From Asticcacaulis sp. AC460 (GTDB lineage Bacteria > Pseudomonadota > Alphaproteobacteria > Caulobacterales > Caulobacteraceae), in assembly GCF_000495795.1 (NCBI RefSeq), contig NZ_AWGD01000004.1, forward strand, positions 1-64,000: a stretch of 64,000 nucleotides of DNA, given 5' to 3'. Numbering within the stretch: position 1 is the first letter of the stretch; each line of letters begins with the position of its first letter. The notes beneath the pieces were generated by a model that ran no database searches, was not told where the DNA came from, and saw nothing but the letters and a program-made list of their open reading frames with translations. The position numbers and the translations under genes are program-made. Below, in pieces: positions 1-9,083 of the stretch.

Positions 1-430
1 GCCGCAGCGTCGGCCGGCCGCCGAGGTCGACCTCGTATTTCGCCGCCTGGCCGTCCAGGGCGCCACCGGAGAACATCACCAGGCCGGTACCGTCCCGTGA
101 TATCGTGCCCGTCGATCCCTTCTCATGGGTGTAACTGCCGTCGCCGTTGACAGTGAAACCCGGTGAGTTTTCCCGGCGGTCGACAAAAGTGCTGCACAGG
201 TAAGGACCCGGCGAAATCGTGCCGGGTTGCGTCGTCACCGGCCTGGGGGCTTGCTGGGTCTCAGGCGGTGGCACGGATGAGGCTTCGGCAATCGCCTTGT
301 CGGCTTCCGCTTCCCACTGCGACATGGTCCCGTCCATCTTGACGTCATCGCTCGATGCGGCGGGTGGGGCCTTGCACGCCGCCAGGAAAGCGCATAGCCC
401 CAACACAGCGACAGAGAGATGGGCGCGCAT
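1..430 (-). CDS. Hypothetical lipoprotein (partial, runs off left edge)
   Basis: An open frame begins with ATG at 430 and runs leftwards past the edge without a stop, giving about 143 residues. It starts with a short signal peptide ending in a lipobox (FLAAC, Cys at residue 19), so an outer-membrane or periplasmic lipoprotein is expected. A Pro/Thr/Gln-rich linker follows (SVPPPETQQAPRPVTTQPG), then a small domain with a Cys (PYLCSTF) and Gly-rich beta-type segments (FTVNGDGSYTHEKGSTGTI). I do not recognise the family. The start is supported by the signal peptide; the function is unknown and the C-terminus lies outside the window. Confidence 0.7.
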   Translation of the reverse strand, partial: MRAHLSVAVLGLCAFLAACKAPPAASSDDVKMDGTMSQWEAEADKAIAEASSVPPPETQQAPRPVTTQPGTISPGPYLCSTFVDRRENSPGFTVNGDGSYTHEKGSTGTISRDGTGLVMFSGGALDGQAAKYEVDLGGRPTLR

Positions 431-515
431 AAGCAGGTATCCTTCGCTGTTTTTTCAGCTTCGCGCCACTTATTGCGATCTGGCAAGCGATCATTGGTCG
501 CCGCCGAAGAATAGC

Positions 516-1928
516 CTACGTGACCAGGGTCCAGAAGTCGTGCCTGCGGCTGTGCTGGATGCGCAGTTCGGTAGTGTAGCTTTCCTGGCTTTCGAAACCA
601 GCAAAGTCGTCGATCCGTGCCGCCAGCCTCTGGCTCTGGTCGTAATGATCGGCGGCCTGGGCCACGTCGCTGTCGCGCCGGCTCAGATTGGCGTCCAGCA
701 TCCGGCGCAGCAAAACCAAGGCCGCCAACGGGTAGCGCGCGGATAACTTTTCGGCAGCGACCGGTACGATCTCTTCGTCACTACCACGGATGTCCCGCGA
801 CCGCGCCACAACCAACTTCGCCGCACTATCCAACGAAGGCCACCCGATCAGGAAGGCCAGGGCCGCATGGACATCGGGATATTTCAGGACGAACTCCATC
901 GCCGCGTCCTCGGCCTCGACATCGTCGAAGTCGGGCAGGCGCTTGAGATAGGCCTTCAGGACATCGCGATTCAGGGTCTGGTGGAAAACCTCCAGCCGGA
1001 AGGCCTGGGCATCATCATTGCGATTCAGCGCTTCCAGCGCCTGCAACCGAATGGTCTGCCACTCCAGCGGCTTTTCTCCCCTGGCCTTGTCGAGAATCGC
1101 CAGCGCCTCTTCGGCACGCCCGGCCCCCAATAGCCGTTCCGCGGCTTCAGCGGCCATGTCCGGCAAACGGATATCCGGCTGCAGTTCGATATAGGCATCG
1201 ACATCGCCCAGGGCGTCGGCGATCTCGACCAGGGCCTGATGGATGATGCGAGGCCGTGAGCGGCGCAAAGCCTCGCGTTGCTGCATCCGGCCGCGCCGCC
1301 AGCGCGACATCCGGCGGCTGCCCGGCGCCGGGCGTGTCTCCACGGTCTTGCCGCTGGCCAATAGTCGCTTTCGGACCTCCTTCAAACCGTCAGGCCCCAG
1401 CAAAGGCGCCATAATCGGGATCAGGGCATCGTTCTGACCATAGCTGTTGATCAGCGCGGCAAAGGCGACCTTTTCGACCAGGCCCTGGACATCCGGGCGC
1501 ACGGCCGTGGCAATCGGTTCCAGGTCCTCGCAGGCCTGCTGGAAGATGGCAAAGACATCACCGGACTTGTCTGTGGCCCGCTCCATCACCGATGCGCCCA
1601 TGAAAACGAAGGTCCACATCAGGTCTAGCGCATCACCGGGAGACGCCTTGGCGACCTGGTCGACGATCAGCCGGCGCTGGCTGTCGAGGTCGGCCTTGAA
1701 GGCCTTCAGACTGCGCCAGCCGATATTGGTGGTAGCGTTGCCGATCGAGGTCAGGCGCTTACGGATTTCGTGGACCAGCTTGTCCGGGCTTTCGACCCCG
1801 GCCAGTTCCATGCGCAGCCGACGCTTGGCATTGGCGTTGCCGGCGCTGATCTCCATCAGAAGAGCGGCCAGGCGTTCCGCACCGAGGGCTTCGAGGTTCG
1901 TTTCGTTGAGAGTCGTCTTGGAGGCCAT
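516..1928 (-). CDS. DUF6880 family protein
   Basis: The 470-residue protein opens with LNETNLEALGAERLAALLM and an Ala/Arg/Leu-rich helical region, the pattern of the DUF6880 family of unknown function. It is rich in alpha-helical, TPR-like segments (for example residues around 255-310, RLLGAGRAEEALAILDKARG) and has no signal peptide or membrane segment, so it is probably a cytoplasmic scaffold or binding protein. It is transcribed away from the caspase gene at 2153, and the roughly 220-bp gap must hold both promoters. Family assignment rests on recalled sequence resemblance; biochemical function is unknown. Confidence 0.75.
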   Translation of the reverse strand: MASKTTLNETNLEALGAERLAALLMEISAGNANAKRRLRMELAGVESPDKLVHEIRKRLTSIGNATTNIGWRSLKAFKADLDSQRRLIVDQVAKASPGDALDLMWTFVFMGASVMERATDKSGDVFAIFQQACEDLEPIATAVRPDVQGLVEKVAFAALINSYGQNDALIPIMAPLLGPDGLKEVRKRLLASGKTVETRPAPGSRRMSRWRRGRMQQREALRRSRPRIIHQALVEIADALGDVDAYIELQPDIRLPDMAAEAAERLLGAGRAEEALAILDKARGEKPLEWQTIRLQALEALNRNDDAQAFRLEVFHQTLNRDVLKAYLKRLPDFDDVEAEDAAMEFVLKYPDVHAALAFLIGWPSLDSAAKLVVARSRDIRGSDEEIVPVAAEKLSARYPLAALVLLRRMLDANLSRRDSDVAQAADHYDQSQRLAARIDDFAGFESQESYTTELRIQHSRRHDFWTLVT

Positions 1929-2093
1929 GAAGATAAGAGTCGGCTATCTTCGACGAAGAAGCAAACAGGTTTTGCCGTTATTGCCCCTGACGCTGTCGCC
2001 CAAGGAACGTAACAAAGGCTGTAACTTGTATCCACGCTCCATTTATGGCACCACATTTCAAAGGTTTCCGGAATAACGGGCACTTAAGGGGTC

Positions 2094-2138
2094 GCGCAAT
2101 CTTATCCAAAAAGTGGCAACCACTTTTTGGATTGCGCT
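2094..2138. repeat. Palindromic repeat upstream of caspase gene
   Basis: A perfect 13-bp inverted repeat (atccaaaaagtgg, 2104-2116, and its complement, 2120-2132) is separated by the loop CAA and flanked by a second short stem (gcgca/tgcgc). It lies 20-50 bp before the caspase start. Very similar 'AAAAGTGG-n-CCACTTTT' palindromes recur between genes in many alphaproteobacteria, so it is probably a dispersed extragenic palindrome rather than a gene-specific operator. Confidence 0.6.
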
Positions 2139-2152
2139 CAGGGAGTACAGGG

Positions 2153-4063
2153 ATGAAGCTTTGGTTGAGCCTTGTGGCGGCCTTCACGCTATGGTGTTTA
2201 GGCACCGTTGCCCATGCCGCCGAACCCGCCAAGTTCGCCCTGGTCATCAACCAGGTCGGCTATACCCACCTGACGCCCCTGCCCGATACTGACAAGGAAG
2301 CCACCCAGGTTACCACCGCGCTGAAACAGGTCGGCTTCGACGTCACCACCGTCCGCAACGTCAACCTGAGCGGCCTGCAGACCACCCTGAAGGACTTCCG
2401 CCGCAAGCTGGCCGCCTCACCCGGCGCCATCGGTTTCATCTACTATACCGGCCACGGCATGGCCGACCCGACCGATGAAAAGGGCGACAACTACCTGCTG
2501 GGGATCGACGCCGATGTCCAGGTGGTGGCCGACTTGCCGGCGTCCGGCATAAAACTCAGCGATCTGGTCAACCAGATGTCGCGCACCGATGCTTCCGCCG
2601 TGATCATCGTCGTCGACGCCTGTCGTAATACGCCCAGCCTGGGCAAGGCCGGCACCAAGGGCCTGGTCGCCGTGGCGGCCGAACCCAATACCCTGGTCGC
2701 CTATGCCACGGATCTCGGCGATATCGCTTCGGTAGGTGTCTACGCGCCGGTCCTGGCCAGGGAGATCGTCAAACCGGGCATGAGCGTCACCCAGGTCTTC
2801 GACTCCGTCCAGATCGAGGTCTCGAAACAGACCGGCCGCAAGCAGCGTCCGTGGTCGAACAACCGCATCTATGACGTCATCTGCCTGGCCGGCTGCACGG
2901 TGAATATCAATGTCACCGCCCCCCAGGTGGTGACCCAGCCCGAAACCGTCGAACAGACCTTCTGGGCCTCGGCCAAGGACTGTGGCGACTACCGCGCCTA
3001 CCTCAACAAGTATCCCAATGGCGAGTTCGCCGAGATGGCCCGCACCCGCCTGGGCGCGCCACTCTGCAACATCTCGCGCAACCCGACCTCGTTCGATGCC
3101 GGCCTGGCTCCGGCCCTGACCTCGGTCTCGGAAACCCTGTGCGACGCCAAGGCGGGCGGTCAGTTCGACGAAGACCGGCCGGCCGGCAACAACGGTTATA
3201 TGGCCTTCGCCAGCATCGTTTCCGCAGAGGCCGTGCCGGTGTGCCAGCAGGCGGTGGACTCCCAACCGGCCAACCGCCGGATGATGGTCAATCTCGGCCG
3301 CGCCTATCTGGCCGGGTCCAGTTTCGACCTGGCCCAGCAGTGGTTCCAAAAGGCGGCCGACGCCGGCAGCGCCCAAGGCATGTTCCAGATGGCGATGATG
3401 GCCAACAGGGGCGGCCAGGACCCGTCGGGCGACGTGGCGGCACGGCCGTGGCTGCTGAGCGCGGCGGCCTTGGGCAATGCCGAGGCCATGGAATATGTCG
3501 GCATCTTCTACGCCTACGGCCGCGGCGGACATCCCCAGGACATTTCCCTGGCCAAGGCCTGGTACGAAAAGGCAGCCGCGAAGAACTCACCCTATTCGAC
3601 GGCGGCCCTGGGCGGCATGGCTTTTTACGGCCAGGCCGGTGACCAGGACTACATCGTGGCGCGGGCGTGGTTCAAACGCGCCGCCGACATGGGTTACGGC
3701 CCGGCGATGAACAGCCTGGGCTATATGGCGGAACAGGGTCTGATGCAGCCCAAGGACCTGAACCTGGCGCGGCAATGGTATGAAAAGGCCGCGGCAGCCG
3801 GCGATCCCGCCGGCATGACCTCCCTGGGGACAGTCTATTACAACGGCACCGGCGTCCAGCAGGACTATGTCAAGGCGCGGCAATGGTTCGATGCGGCGGC
3901 ACGGCGGGGCGACGTCAATGCCATGGCCAATCTCGGCCTGATGCAGCAGACTGGCCTGGGCGGGCCGGTGGACATGTCCATGGCGCGGTATTGGTACGAT
4001 CTGGCCGGTAAAGGGGGCCATGCCTGGGCGGCACAGCAGTTAAAGTCGATGCCGGCAGGGTAA
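2153..4063 (+). CDS. Secreted caspase-family (C14) protein with Sel1 repeats
   Basis: A 636-residue protein. The ATG at 2153 gives a clean signal peptide (MKLWLSLVAAFTLWCLGTVAHA), whereas the in-frame start at 2045 would put a palindromic repeat inside the gene. Residues 25-240 are a caspase/metacaspase p20-like domain with the catalytic His in YYTGHGMA and the catalytic Cys in VVDACRN. After a linker, the C-terminal half (about 370-630) carries at least six Sel1-type repeats of about 36 residues (A..W..KAA..G...A). Export suggests a periplasmic protease or scaffold. The dyad looks intact, so activity is plausible. The substrate is unknown; it is convergent with cysH and lies in no clear operon. 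Confidence 0.88.
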   Translation: MKLWLSLVAAFTLWCLGTVAHAAEPAKFALVINQVGYTHLTPLPDTDKEATQVTTALKQVGFDVTTVRNVNLSGLQTTLKDFRRKLAASPGAIGFIYYTGHGMADPTDEKGDNYLLGIDADVQVVADLPASGIKLSDLVNQMSRTDASAVIIVVDACRNTPSLGKAGTKGLVAVAAEPNTLVAYATDLGDIASVGVYAPVLAREIVKPGMSVTQVFDSVQIEVSKQTGRKQRPWSNNRIYDVICLAGCTVNINVTAPQVVTQPETVEQTFWASAKDCGDYRAYLNKYPNGEFAEMARTRLGAPLCNISRNPTSFDAGLAPALTSVSETLCDAKAGGQFDEDRPAGNNGYMAFASIVSAEAVPVCQQAVDSQPANRRMMVNLGRAYLAGSSFDLAQQWFQKAADAGSAQGMFQMAMMANRGGQDPSGDVAARPWLLSAAALGNAEAMEYVGIFYAYGRGGHPQDISLAKAWYEKAAAKNSPYSTAALGGMAFYGQAGDQDYIVARAWFKRAADMGYGPAMNSLGYMAEQGLMQPKDLNLARQWYEKAAAAGDPAGMTSLGTVYYNGTGVQQDYVKARQWFDAAARRGDVNAMANLGLMQQTGLGGPVDMSMARYWYDLAGKGGHAWAAQQLKSMPAG

Positions 4064-4090
4064 CGACCTCTTGCCGCGCGGCGGTTTCAG

Positions 4091-4840
4091 TTAAATCCCG
4101 TCGCCGCCGTAGATCGGATTGTGGATCCCGCACTCGACCTTTTCCATCCCGGCCCAACGGCCCGAGCGCGCGTCGGCGCCCTGTTCCACCGGCTTGGTGC
4201 AGGTAAAGCAGCCGATCGACGGAAAGCCCTGTTCGACCAAAGGATGCGGCGGCAGGTCGTGTGTCGCGAAGTAAGCCGCGATATCGTCCGACGTCCAGGT
4301 GGCCAGCGGATTGACCTTGAAATGCTTGCCGTCGAACTCGACGATCGGCAGCTTCGCCCGCGTGGCGCTCTGGTGGCGCTTGCGGCCGGAAATCCACGCG
4401 CCCCATTTTTCCATCTCTCGGTTCAGCGGCCGCACCTTGCGCAGGTCGCAGCACTGGTCGGGATGGGTCCGCCACAGAGTATTCTTGCCGTCTTCAGCCG
4501 CCGCTTCCTCGACATCCGCCTTGAGATTGACCAGGTTGGTCAATCCCAGCTTCTTCGCCAGTTCATCGCGGTATTGCAGGGTCTGGAAGAAGTGACGGTC
4601 GGTATCCAGGAACAGCACCGGCAGGCCCGGATCGATCTCCGAAATCATGTGCAGCAGCACCGCCGAATCGGCGCCGAAGCTGGACGACAGGGTAATGTCG
4701 CCGAAGAATTCGTTGCGAATGGCGTCGCGCAGGATCTCCTGCGCCGCCATGCCTTCATAGCGTGCGCTCAGTTCCTCGGCGCGTTGGCCGCCCTCGCTGG
4801 GCGCCTGTTTCAGCGTATCGATCAGGACCGTCATGGCCAT
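4091..4840 (-). CDS. cysH: Adenylylsulfate / phosphoadenylylsulfate reductase
   Basis: Reduces APS or PAPS to sulfite with thioredoxin in assimilatory sulfate reduction. The 249 residues contain the adenylyl-sulfate binding region (SSSFGADSAVLLHM, then FLDTDRHF), the paired Cys motif DQCCDLRK, the CxxC pair GCFTCTKP and the C-terminal catalytic ECGIH. The CC...CxxC cluster ligands are typical of the [4Fe-4S] APS reductase branch, so APS is the likelier substrate. It is the last gene of a cys operon, 8 bp after the DUF934 gene. Confidence 0.93.
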   Translation of the reverse strand: MAMTVLIDTLKQAPSEGGQRAEELSARYEGMAAQEILRDAIRNEFFGDITLSSSFGADSAVLLHMISEIDPGLPVLFLDTDRHFFQTLQYRDELAKKLGLTNLVNLKADVEEAAAEDGKNTLWRTHPDQCCDLRKVRPLNREMEKWGAWISGRKRHQSATRAKLPIVEFDGKHFKVNPLATWTSDDIAAYFATHDLPPHPLVEQGFPSIGCFTCTKPVEQGADARSGRWAGMEKVECGIHNPIYGGDGI

Positions 4841-4848
4841 ACTCTTTC

Positions 4849-5364
4849 TCAGGCCAGCGTGTGTCGCTTGGCCCAGGCGGGGCGGTTGCTGTCGGCAGCG
4901 CCCTGGTAAACTGTCTGGAAACGTTGTGCCGCCGAGGTGATGGCCTGGGACGGATCCTTGTCCTTGACCACGAACTCGTCGAAACCACAGCGCAGCATGT
5001 AGAAAAGCTGGTCGCGCAGGACATCGCCGACCGCGCGGACGATGCCGGTGTAGCCGAAATCCTCACGCAGGATGCGCGCCGTCGAATAACCACGGCCATC
5101 GCGGTAACCGGGGAAGGCGACCTCGATCAAGGTGATCTTTTCGAGGAACGGCTCCAGCAGGCGGACATCGTCGGCCGGCAAAACCCGCACGCCGTAATGA
5201 CCGTTGCGGCCATCGAGCTCACGCAGGGCGCGTTCGAAGCTGAGGATAAACGGCCCGTCGGCGCCGGTGGTGTCATCATCGGCCAAAAGCGTCCAGCCAT
5301 CGGGGATGACGGCGCCATCGCGGGTGACCAGCTGGGGGGTATGGGTCGAATTAGGCTGGCTCAT
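4849..5364 (-). CDS. DUF934 domain protein of the cys operon
   Basis: A 171-residue protein of the DUF934 family, which in proteobacteria travels with cysI/cysH and is thought to help sulfite reductase, although its role is unproven. Recognisable segments are RVLPADDVRLLEPFL, a central PGYRDGRGYSTARILRE and RDQLFYMLRCGFDEF. The start at 5364 overlaps the end of cysI by 14 bp, which suggests translational coupling. A longer in-frame reading to 5631 would only enter cysI sequence and is rejected. Confidence 0.88.
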   Translation of the reverse strand: MSQPNSTHTPQLVTRDGAVIPDGWTLLADDDTTGADGPFILSFERALRELDGRNGHYGVRVLPADDVRLLEPFLEKITLIEVAFPGYRDGRGYSTARILREDFGYTGIVRAVGDVLRDQLFYMLRCGFDEFVVKDKDPSQAITSAAQRFQTVYQGAADSNRPAWAKRHTLA

Positions 5365-7006
5365 GCAGGGCTCCGGCGAAGGTTTCGCGACCGACGCGTT
5401 CCAAAGTATCGATAAAGCGTTCGCTGTCGGACGTGCGCAGGTCGAGATAGAGGCGCACCACGCGTTCGATGGCGGCGGGCACGGCTTCGGCCGGCAGGCC
5501 TTTGCCGGTGATGACGCCCAAAGCCGCCTTTTCGTCGGCGCGGCCGCCCAGCAGGATCTGGTAGAATTCGATCCCCTGCTTGTCGACACCCAGGATGCCG
5601 ATATGGCCGACATGGTGGTGACCGCAGGCATTGATGCAGCCCGAAATCTTGATCTGCAGGTCGCCGATCTGGTCGCTCAGTTGGGCGTCTTCGAAGCGTT
5701 GCGAAATGTCCTGGGCCAGCGGGATCGAGCGGGCATTGGCCAGCGAGCAATAGTCCAGGCCCGGGCAGACGATCATGTCGGTGATCTTGCCGACATTGGC
5801 GGTCGACAGGTTCACGGCATCCAGTTGGCTGTACAGCGCGTACAGGTCGCCCTTATGGACGTGCGGCAGGATGATGTTCTGCTCGTGCGATACGCGCAGC
5901 TCGCTGTAGGCAAAGGCGTCGGCGACGTCGGCCATAACATCCATCTGGGCCGAAGACGCATCGCCCGGCGGCAGGCCGACCGGTTTCAGCGAGATGGTCA
6001 CCGAAACATGGTCGTCGCGCTTGTGCGGGTTGGTGTTATTCTTGATCCAGCGGGCAAAGGCGGCATCGGCCGTCTGGGCGCGTTGATACGCCACGCGGTC
6101 GAACGCGGCGGCCTTGAACTCCGGATCCGGGAAGAAGCTTTTCAGGCGATCAATCTCGGCGACCGGGGCATCTACCTTGGCCTGGTCCATACGCGCCCAT
6201 TCTTCTTCGACCTGGCGCTTGTATTCGTCGGGCCCCAGGGCGGCGACCAGGATCTTGATGCGCGCCTTGTAGATGTTGTCGCGGCGGCCATAGCGGTTGT
6301 AGACGCGCAGGCAGGCTTCGAGATAGCTCAGCAACTTCTCTCCCGGTAAGCCAGTGCGAATGCAGTGACCCAGCGACGGGGTGCGACCCATGCCGCCGCC
6401 GACATAGACGTCGAAGCCTTCCGGCTTGGCGTGCAGGCCGATGTCGTGGACGCGGATGGCGGCGCGGTCCTTTTGGGCGCCGGTGATGGCGATCTTGAAC
6501 TTGCGCGGCAGGAAGGTGAATTCCGGGTGGTTCGACGACCACTGGCGGATCAGCTCGGCCCACGGACGCGGATCGGAATGTTCGTCACGCGCGGCGCCGG
6601 CGAACTGGTCGGTCGTGGTGTTGCGGATGCAGTTGCCCGAGGTCTGCAGGGCGTGCATCTCGACCTCGGCCAGCTCTTCCAGGATCTTCGGCGCTTCGGC
6701 CAGCTTGACCCAGTTGAACTGCAGGTTCTGCCGCGTGGTGAAGTGGCCGAAATCGCGGTCATAGGTGCGGGCGATATGGGCGAACTTGCGCATCTGCCGC
6801 GAAGACAGAACGCCATACGGCACGGCAATCCGCAGCATATAGGCGTGCAGTTGCAGGTACAGGCCGTTCATCAGGCGCAACGGCTTGAACTGGTCTTCGG
6901 TGATTTCACCGGACAGGCGGCGGGCGACCTGGTCGGCGAATTCGATATTCCGATCACGGACAAAGGCGTGATCGAAGTCATCATATTTGTACATGGTGGC
7001 GGACAT
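5351..7006 (-). CDS. cysI: Assimilatory sulfite reductase haemoprotein (siroheme)
   Basis: Six-electron reduction of sulfite to sulfide. The 551 residues show the duplicated nitrite/sulfite reductase fold: SGNCIRNTTTDQFAG in the first half, and in the second the siroheme/[4Fe-4S] ligands in CPGLDYCSLA and GCINACGHHHVGHIG. The ATG at 7006 comes one base after the stop of the DUF2849 gene, and MYKYDDFDHAFVRDR follows at once. No flavoprotein subunit (cysJ) is next to it, so ferredoxin or another donor may supply electrons. The same operon makes its siroheme (cysG). Confidence 0.93.
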   Translation of the reverse strand: MSATMYKYDDFDHAFVRDRNIEFADQVARRLSGEITEDQFKPLRLMNGLYLQLHAYMLRIAVPYGVLSSRQMRKFAHIARTYDRDFGHFTTRQNLQFNWVKLAEAPKILEELAEVEMHALQTSGNCIRNTTTDQFAGAARDEHSDPRPWAELIRQWSSNHPEFTFLPRKFKIAITGAQKDRAAIRVHDIGLHAKPEGFDVYVGGGMGRTPSLGHCIRTGLPGEKLLSYLEACLRVYNRYGRRDNIYKARIKILVAALGPDEYKRQVEEEWARMDQAKVDAPVAEIDRLKSFFPDPEFKAAAFDRVAYQRAQTADAAFARWIKNNTNPHKRDDHVSVTISLKPVGLPPGDASSAQMDVMADVADAFAYSELRVSHEQNIILPHVHKGDLYALYSQLDAVNLSTANVGKITDMIVCPGLDYCSLANARSIPLAQDISQRFEDAQLSDQIGDLQIKISGCINACGHHHVGHIGILGVDKQGIEFYQILLGGRADEKAALGVITGKGLPAEAVPAAIERVVRLYLDLRTSDSERFIDTLERVGRETFAGALHEPA

Positions 7007-7007
7007 A

Positions 7008-7325
7008 TCAGTTCTCGAAAATATCGGCACGATTGTGGGCGGACGCAATTGCGTCGGCGGTCTGGCCAATGGTGGGGCCGTTGGCCCGGACGAATTCGCG
7101 GACGTGCTCACGCTGAACCGGCGTGCCGGCGTCGGTGAGCGGGATCAGGTAGGGCGCCACGACGTCGGTTTCGCGCAGCTTCCAGGCGATCAGCAACGCG
7201 TCGGCGTCGTCATCCGACAGGCGTGAAGCCCTGGCGGCGTCCTCGCCCCAGGTCCCGGTCTCCAGCGTGCCGGTATACCACAGGGTCAGGCCGTCAGTCA
7301 GACGGTTGGCGGTGAGCAGTTTCAT
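7008..7325 (-). CDS. DUF2849 domain protein of the cys operon
   Basis: A 105-residue protein of the DUF2849 family. It begins MKLLTANRLTDGLTLWYT and contains a motif of acidic and Trp residues (ALLIAWKLRETDVVAPYLI). The family is found almost only between cysG and cysI in alphaproteobacteria, hinting at a small accessory factor for siroheme delivery or sulfite reductase; this role is inferred from position. The start overlaps the cysG stop by 4 bp and its stop touches the cysI start. Confidence 0.87.
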   Translation of the reverse strand: MKLLTANRLTDGLTLWYTGTLETGTWGEDAARASRLSDDDADALLIAWKLRETDVVAPYLIPLTDAGTPVQREHVREFVRANGPTIGQTADAIASAHNRADIFEN

Positions 7326-8704
7326 GCGTGGGCTTTCTCGACGATGTCAGTGACGGCGGCGCTGCCATAGAGGCTGGCGACTTCGCCGATGATCAGTAAG
7401 GCGGGGCCGTGCGGCGGTGTGGCGGCGATGGCGGCCTCCAGCTCACCCAGGGACGTCAGGGTGCGGCGCTCATCGGGGCGGGTGCCGTTCTCGATGATCA
7501 GCACCGGTGTGTCGGGCAGGCGGCCGTGATAGATCAGCTTGCCGGAAATCTCATGCGCCGTGGCCACGCCCATATAGACGACCAGGGTGTGGTTGGCGGC
7601 CGACAAGGCCGCCCAGTCCAGCATCAGCGGGTTGGTGTGGTCGCCGTCCCTGGAATGGCCGGTGATGAAGGTGACGCTCTGGGCGTGGTCGCGGTGGGTC
7701 AGCGGCACGCCTGAACTGGCGGCGCAGCCCAAAGCCGCGGTGATGCCCGGGGTGACATGGACCTCGATGCCGGCGTCGCGCAGGGCCTGGACCTCTTCGC
7801 CGCCGCGGCCGAAGACGAAAGGATCGCCGCCCTTCAGGCGGACAACGCGCTTGCCCAGGCGGGCCTGTTCGACCAGCAGGTCGTGAATCTGGTCCTGGGG
7901 GACGGAATGGTTGGAGCGCTGCTTGCCGACATAGAAGCGTTCGGCGTCACGGCGGGCGAGGTCCATGATGGCGTCGCCGACCAGGCGGTCATAGACGATG
8001 ACATCGGCTTCGCCCAGCAGACGCAGGGCCTTCAGGGTCAGCAGGTCCGGATCGCCGGGGCCAGCGCCGACCAGGTGGACGACGCCGGTGCGCTCGCCGC
8101 GGGTGGTCAAAGCCTGTTCGACGGCCTCGTCGACCTGACCCGCCCGCGCCAACCCGGCAGCGGGGGACTTCAGGATATCTTCCCAGACGCGGCGGCGGTC
8201 ATCGACATTGGGAATGGCCTCTCGCAGCTTCGGGCTGAGCCTGAGGGCAAATTCGGCGAGATGGGCTTCGGACGGCGGGACGGCGGCTTCGATCTTGGTG
8301 CGGGTCTCGCGCGCCAGGACGGGAGCAACGCCGCCGGTGGCAATGCCGATACTCAACGGACCGCGATCGACGATGGCGGGGAAGTGGAAATCCGACAGGT
8401 CGGGAAAGTCGACGACATTAAGCGGCGCACGCGCGGTGCGGGCCAGTTCAGCGCCCTTTTCGGCCAGGTCGCGGTCTTCGAAGGCGACGACGATCAGGGC
8501 AGCGCCGTCGAGTTCCAACGTCTGCGGCCAACGGATATGGACCGTGGCCTCGGCTTCGATGTGGGTCGGATCGGTGGGTGTAAAGATGGTGAGGGTAGCC
8601 GGTGTCCGGCGCAGGAGGTTGACCTTGCGCACCAGCCATTCGCCGGCGCCGATCAGCACGACGCGGCGGTCTTTCAACGGCCAGGACAGGGGCAGGGCTA
8701 ACAT
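7322..8704 (-). CDS. cysG: Siroheme synthase (fused dehydrogenase/ferrochelatase and methyltransferase)
   Basis: Makes siroheme from uroporphyrinogen III. Residues 1-200 match the Met8-like precorrin-2 dehydrogenase/ferrochelatase part (Rossmann VLIGAGEWLVRKVNLL, then VAFEDRDLAEK), and 210-455 the SAM uroporphyrinogen C-methyltransferase (VHLVGAGPGDPDLLTLKALR, VVRLKGGDPFVFGRGGEE, GVPLTHRDHA, VYMGV). The length, 460 residues, is normal for the fused enzyme. It is the first gene of the cys operon; the promoter must lie in the 160 bp upstream, before the inverted repeat at 8866. Confidence 0.95.
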   Translation of the reverse strand: MLALPLSWPLKDRRVVLIGAGEWLVRKVNLLRRTPATLTIFTPTDPTHIEAEATVHIRWPQTLELDGAALIVVAFEDRDLAEKGAELARTARAPLNVVDFPDLSDFHFPAIVDRGPLSIGIATGGVAPVLARETRTKIEAAVPPSEAHLAEFALRLSPKLREAIPNVDDRRRVWEDILKSPAAGLARAGQVDEAVEQALTTRGERTGVVHLVGAGPGDPDLLTLKALRLLGEADVIVYDRLVGDAIMDLARRDAERFYVGKQRSNHSVPQDQIHDLLVEQARLGKRVVRLKGGDPFVFGRGGEEVQALRDAGIEVHVTPGITAALGCAASSGVPLTHRDHAQSVTFITGHSRDGDHTNPLMLDWAALSAANHTLVVYMGVATAHEISGKLIYHGRLPDTPVLIIENGTRPDERRTLTSLGELEAAIAATPPHGPALLIIGEVASLYGSAAVTDIVEKAHA

Positions 8705-8865
8705 GGGATCTTTACTCAGGACAGGCGCTTATCCGCAGCCTATGTAGGGTTTCTCCTCCCCGAAATAAAGCGATGGTTTGTTACGCCTGAGTTAAGGGCG
8801 ACTAACCTTCTATCACGCCGCTGTAACGGCGCGTGTCGCGATTATTCTGCCCCTAAGAAGGTTGA

Positions 8866-9045
8866 CCACGGAAAGCACTGAAACGCCGCTGCGCGGCGGC
8901 ACTGAAGGCACGGAATTCGAGTGGCTGAATCTCCGGCGCGAAGCGCCCTATTTTGAAGTTGATAAGAAGGCGCTTCGCGCGGGTTACCGCAGGATTTCAG
9001 TGTTTTCCGTGCCGCCGCGCAGCGGCGTTTCAGTGCTTTCCGTGG
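8866..9045. repeat. Intergenic inverted-repeat element (E1) with nested palindrome
   Basis: A perfect 37-bp inverted repeat has its left arm at 8866-8902 (beginning CCACGGAAAGCACTGAAACG) and its right arm at 9009-9045. Inside it a second pair, gcgcgaagcgcc at 8936-8947 and its complement at 8969-8980, forms a nested stem. The arms consist of degenerate short words (CACGGAA, CACTGAA). There is no open frame of interest. It fills most of the 379-bp gap between cysG and the GFA-family gene, and its design resembles the elements at 32245 and 35804. Confidence 0.85.
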
Positions 9046-9083
9046 TGAAACTTCTTGTTTCAACAACCCGAAAAGAAGCAAGA

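Noticed and set aside
8791-8806. CtrA box upstream of cysG
   Set aside because: TTAA-N7-TAAC again departs from TTAA-N7-TTAA, and sulfur assimilation is not an expected target.
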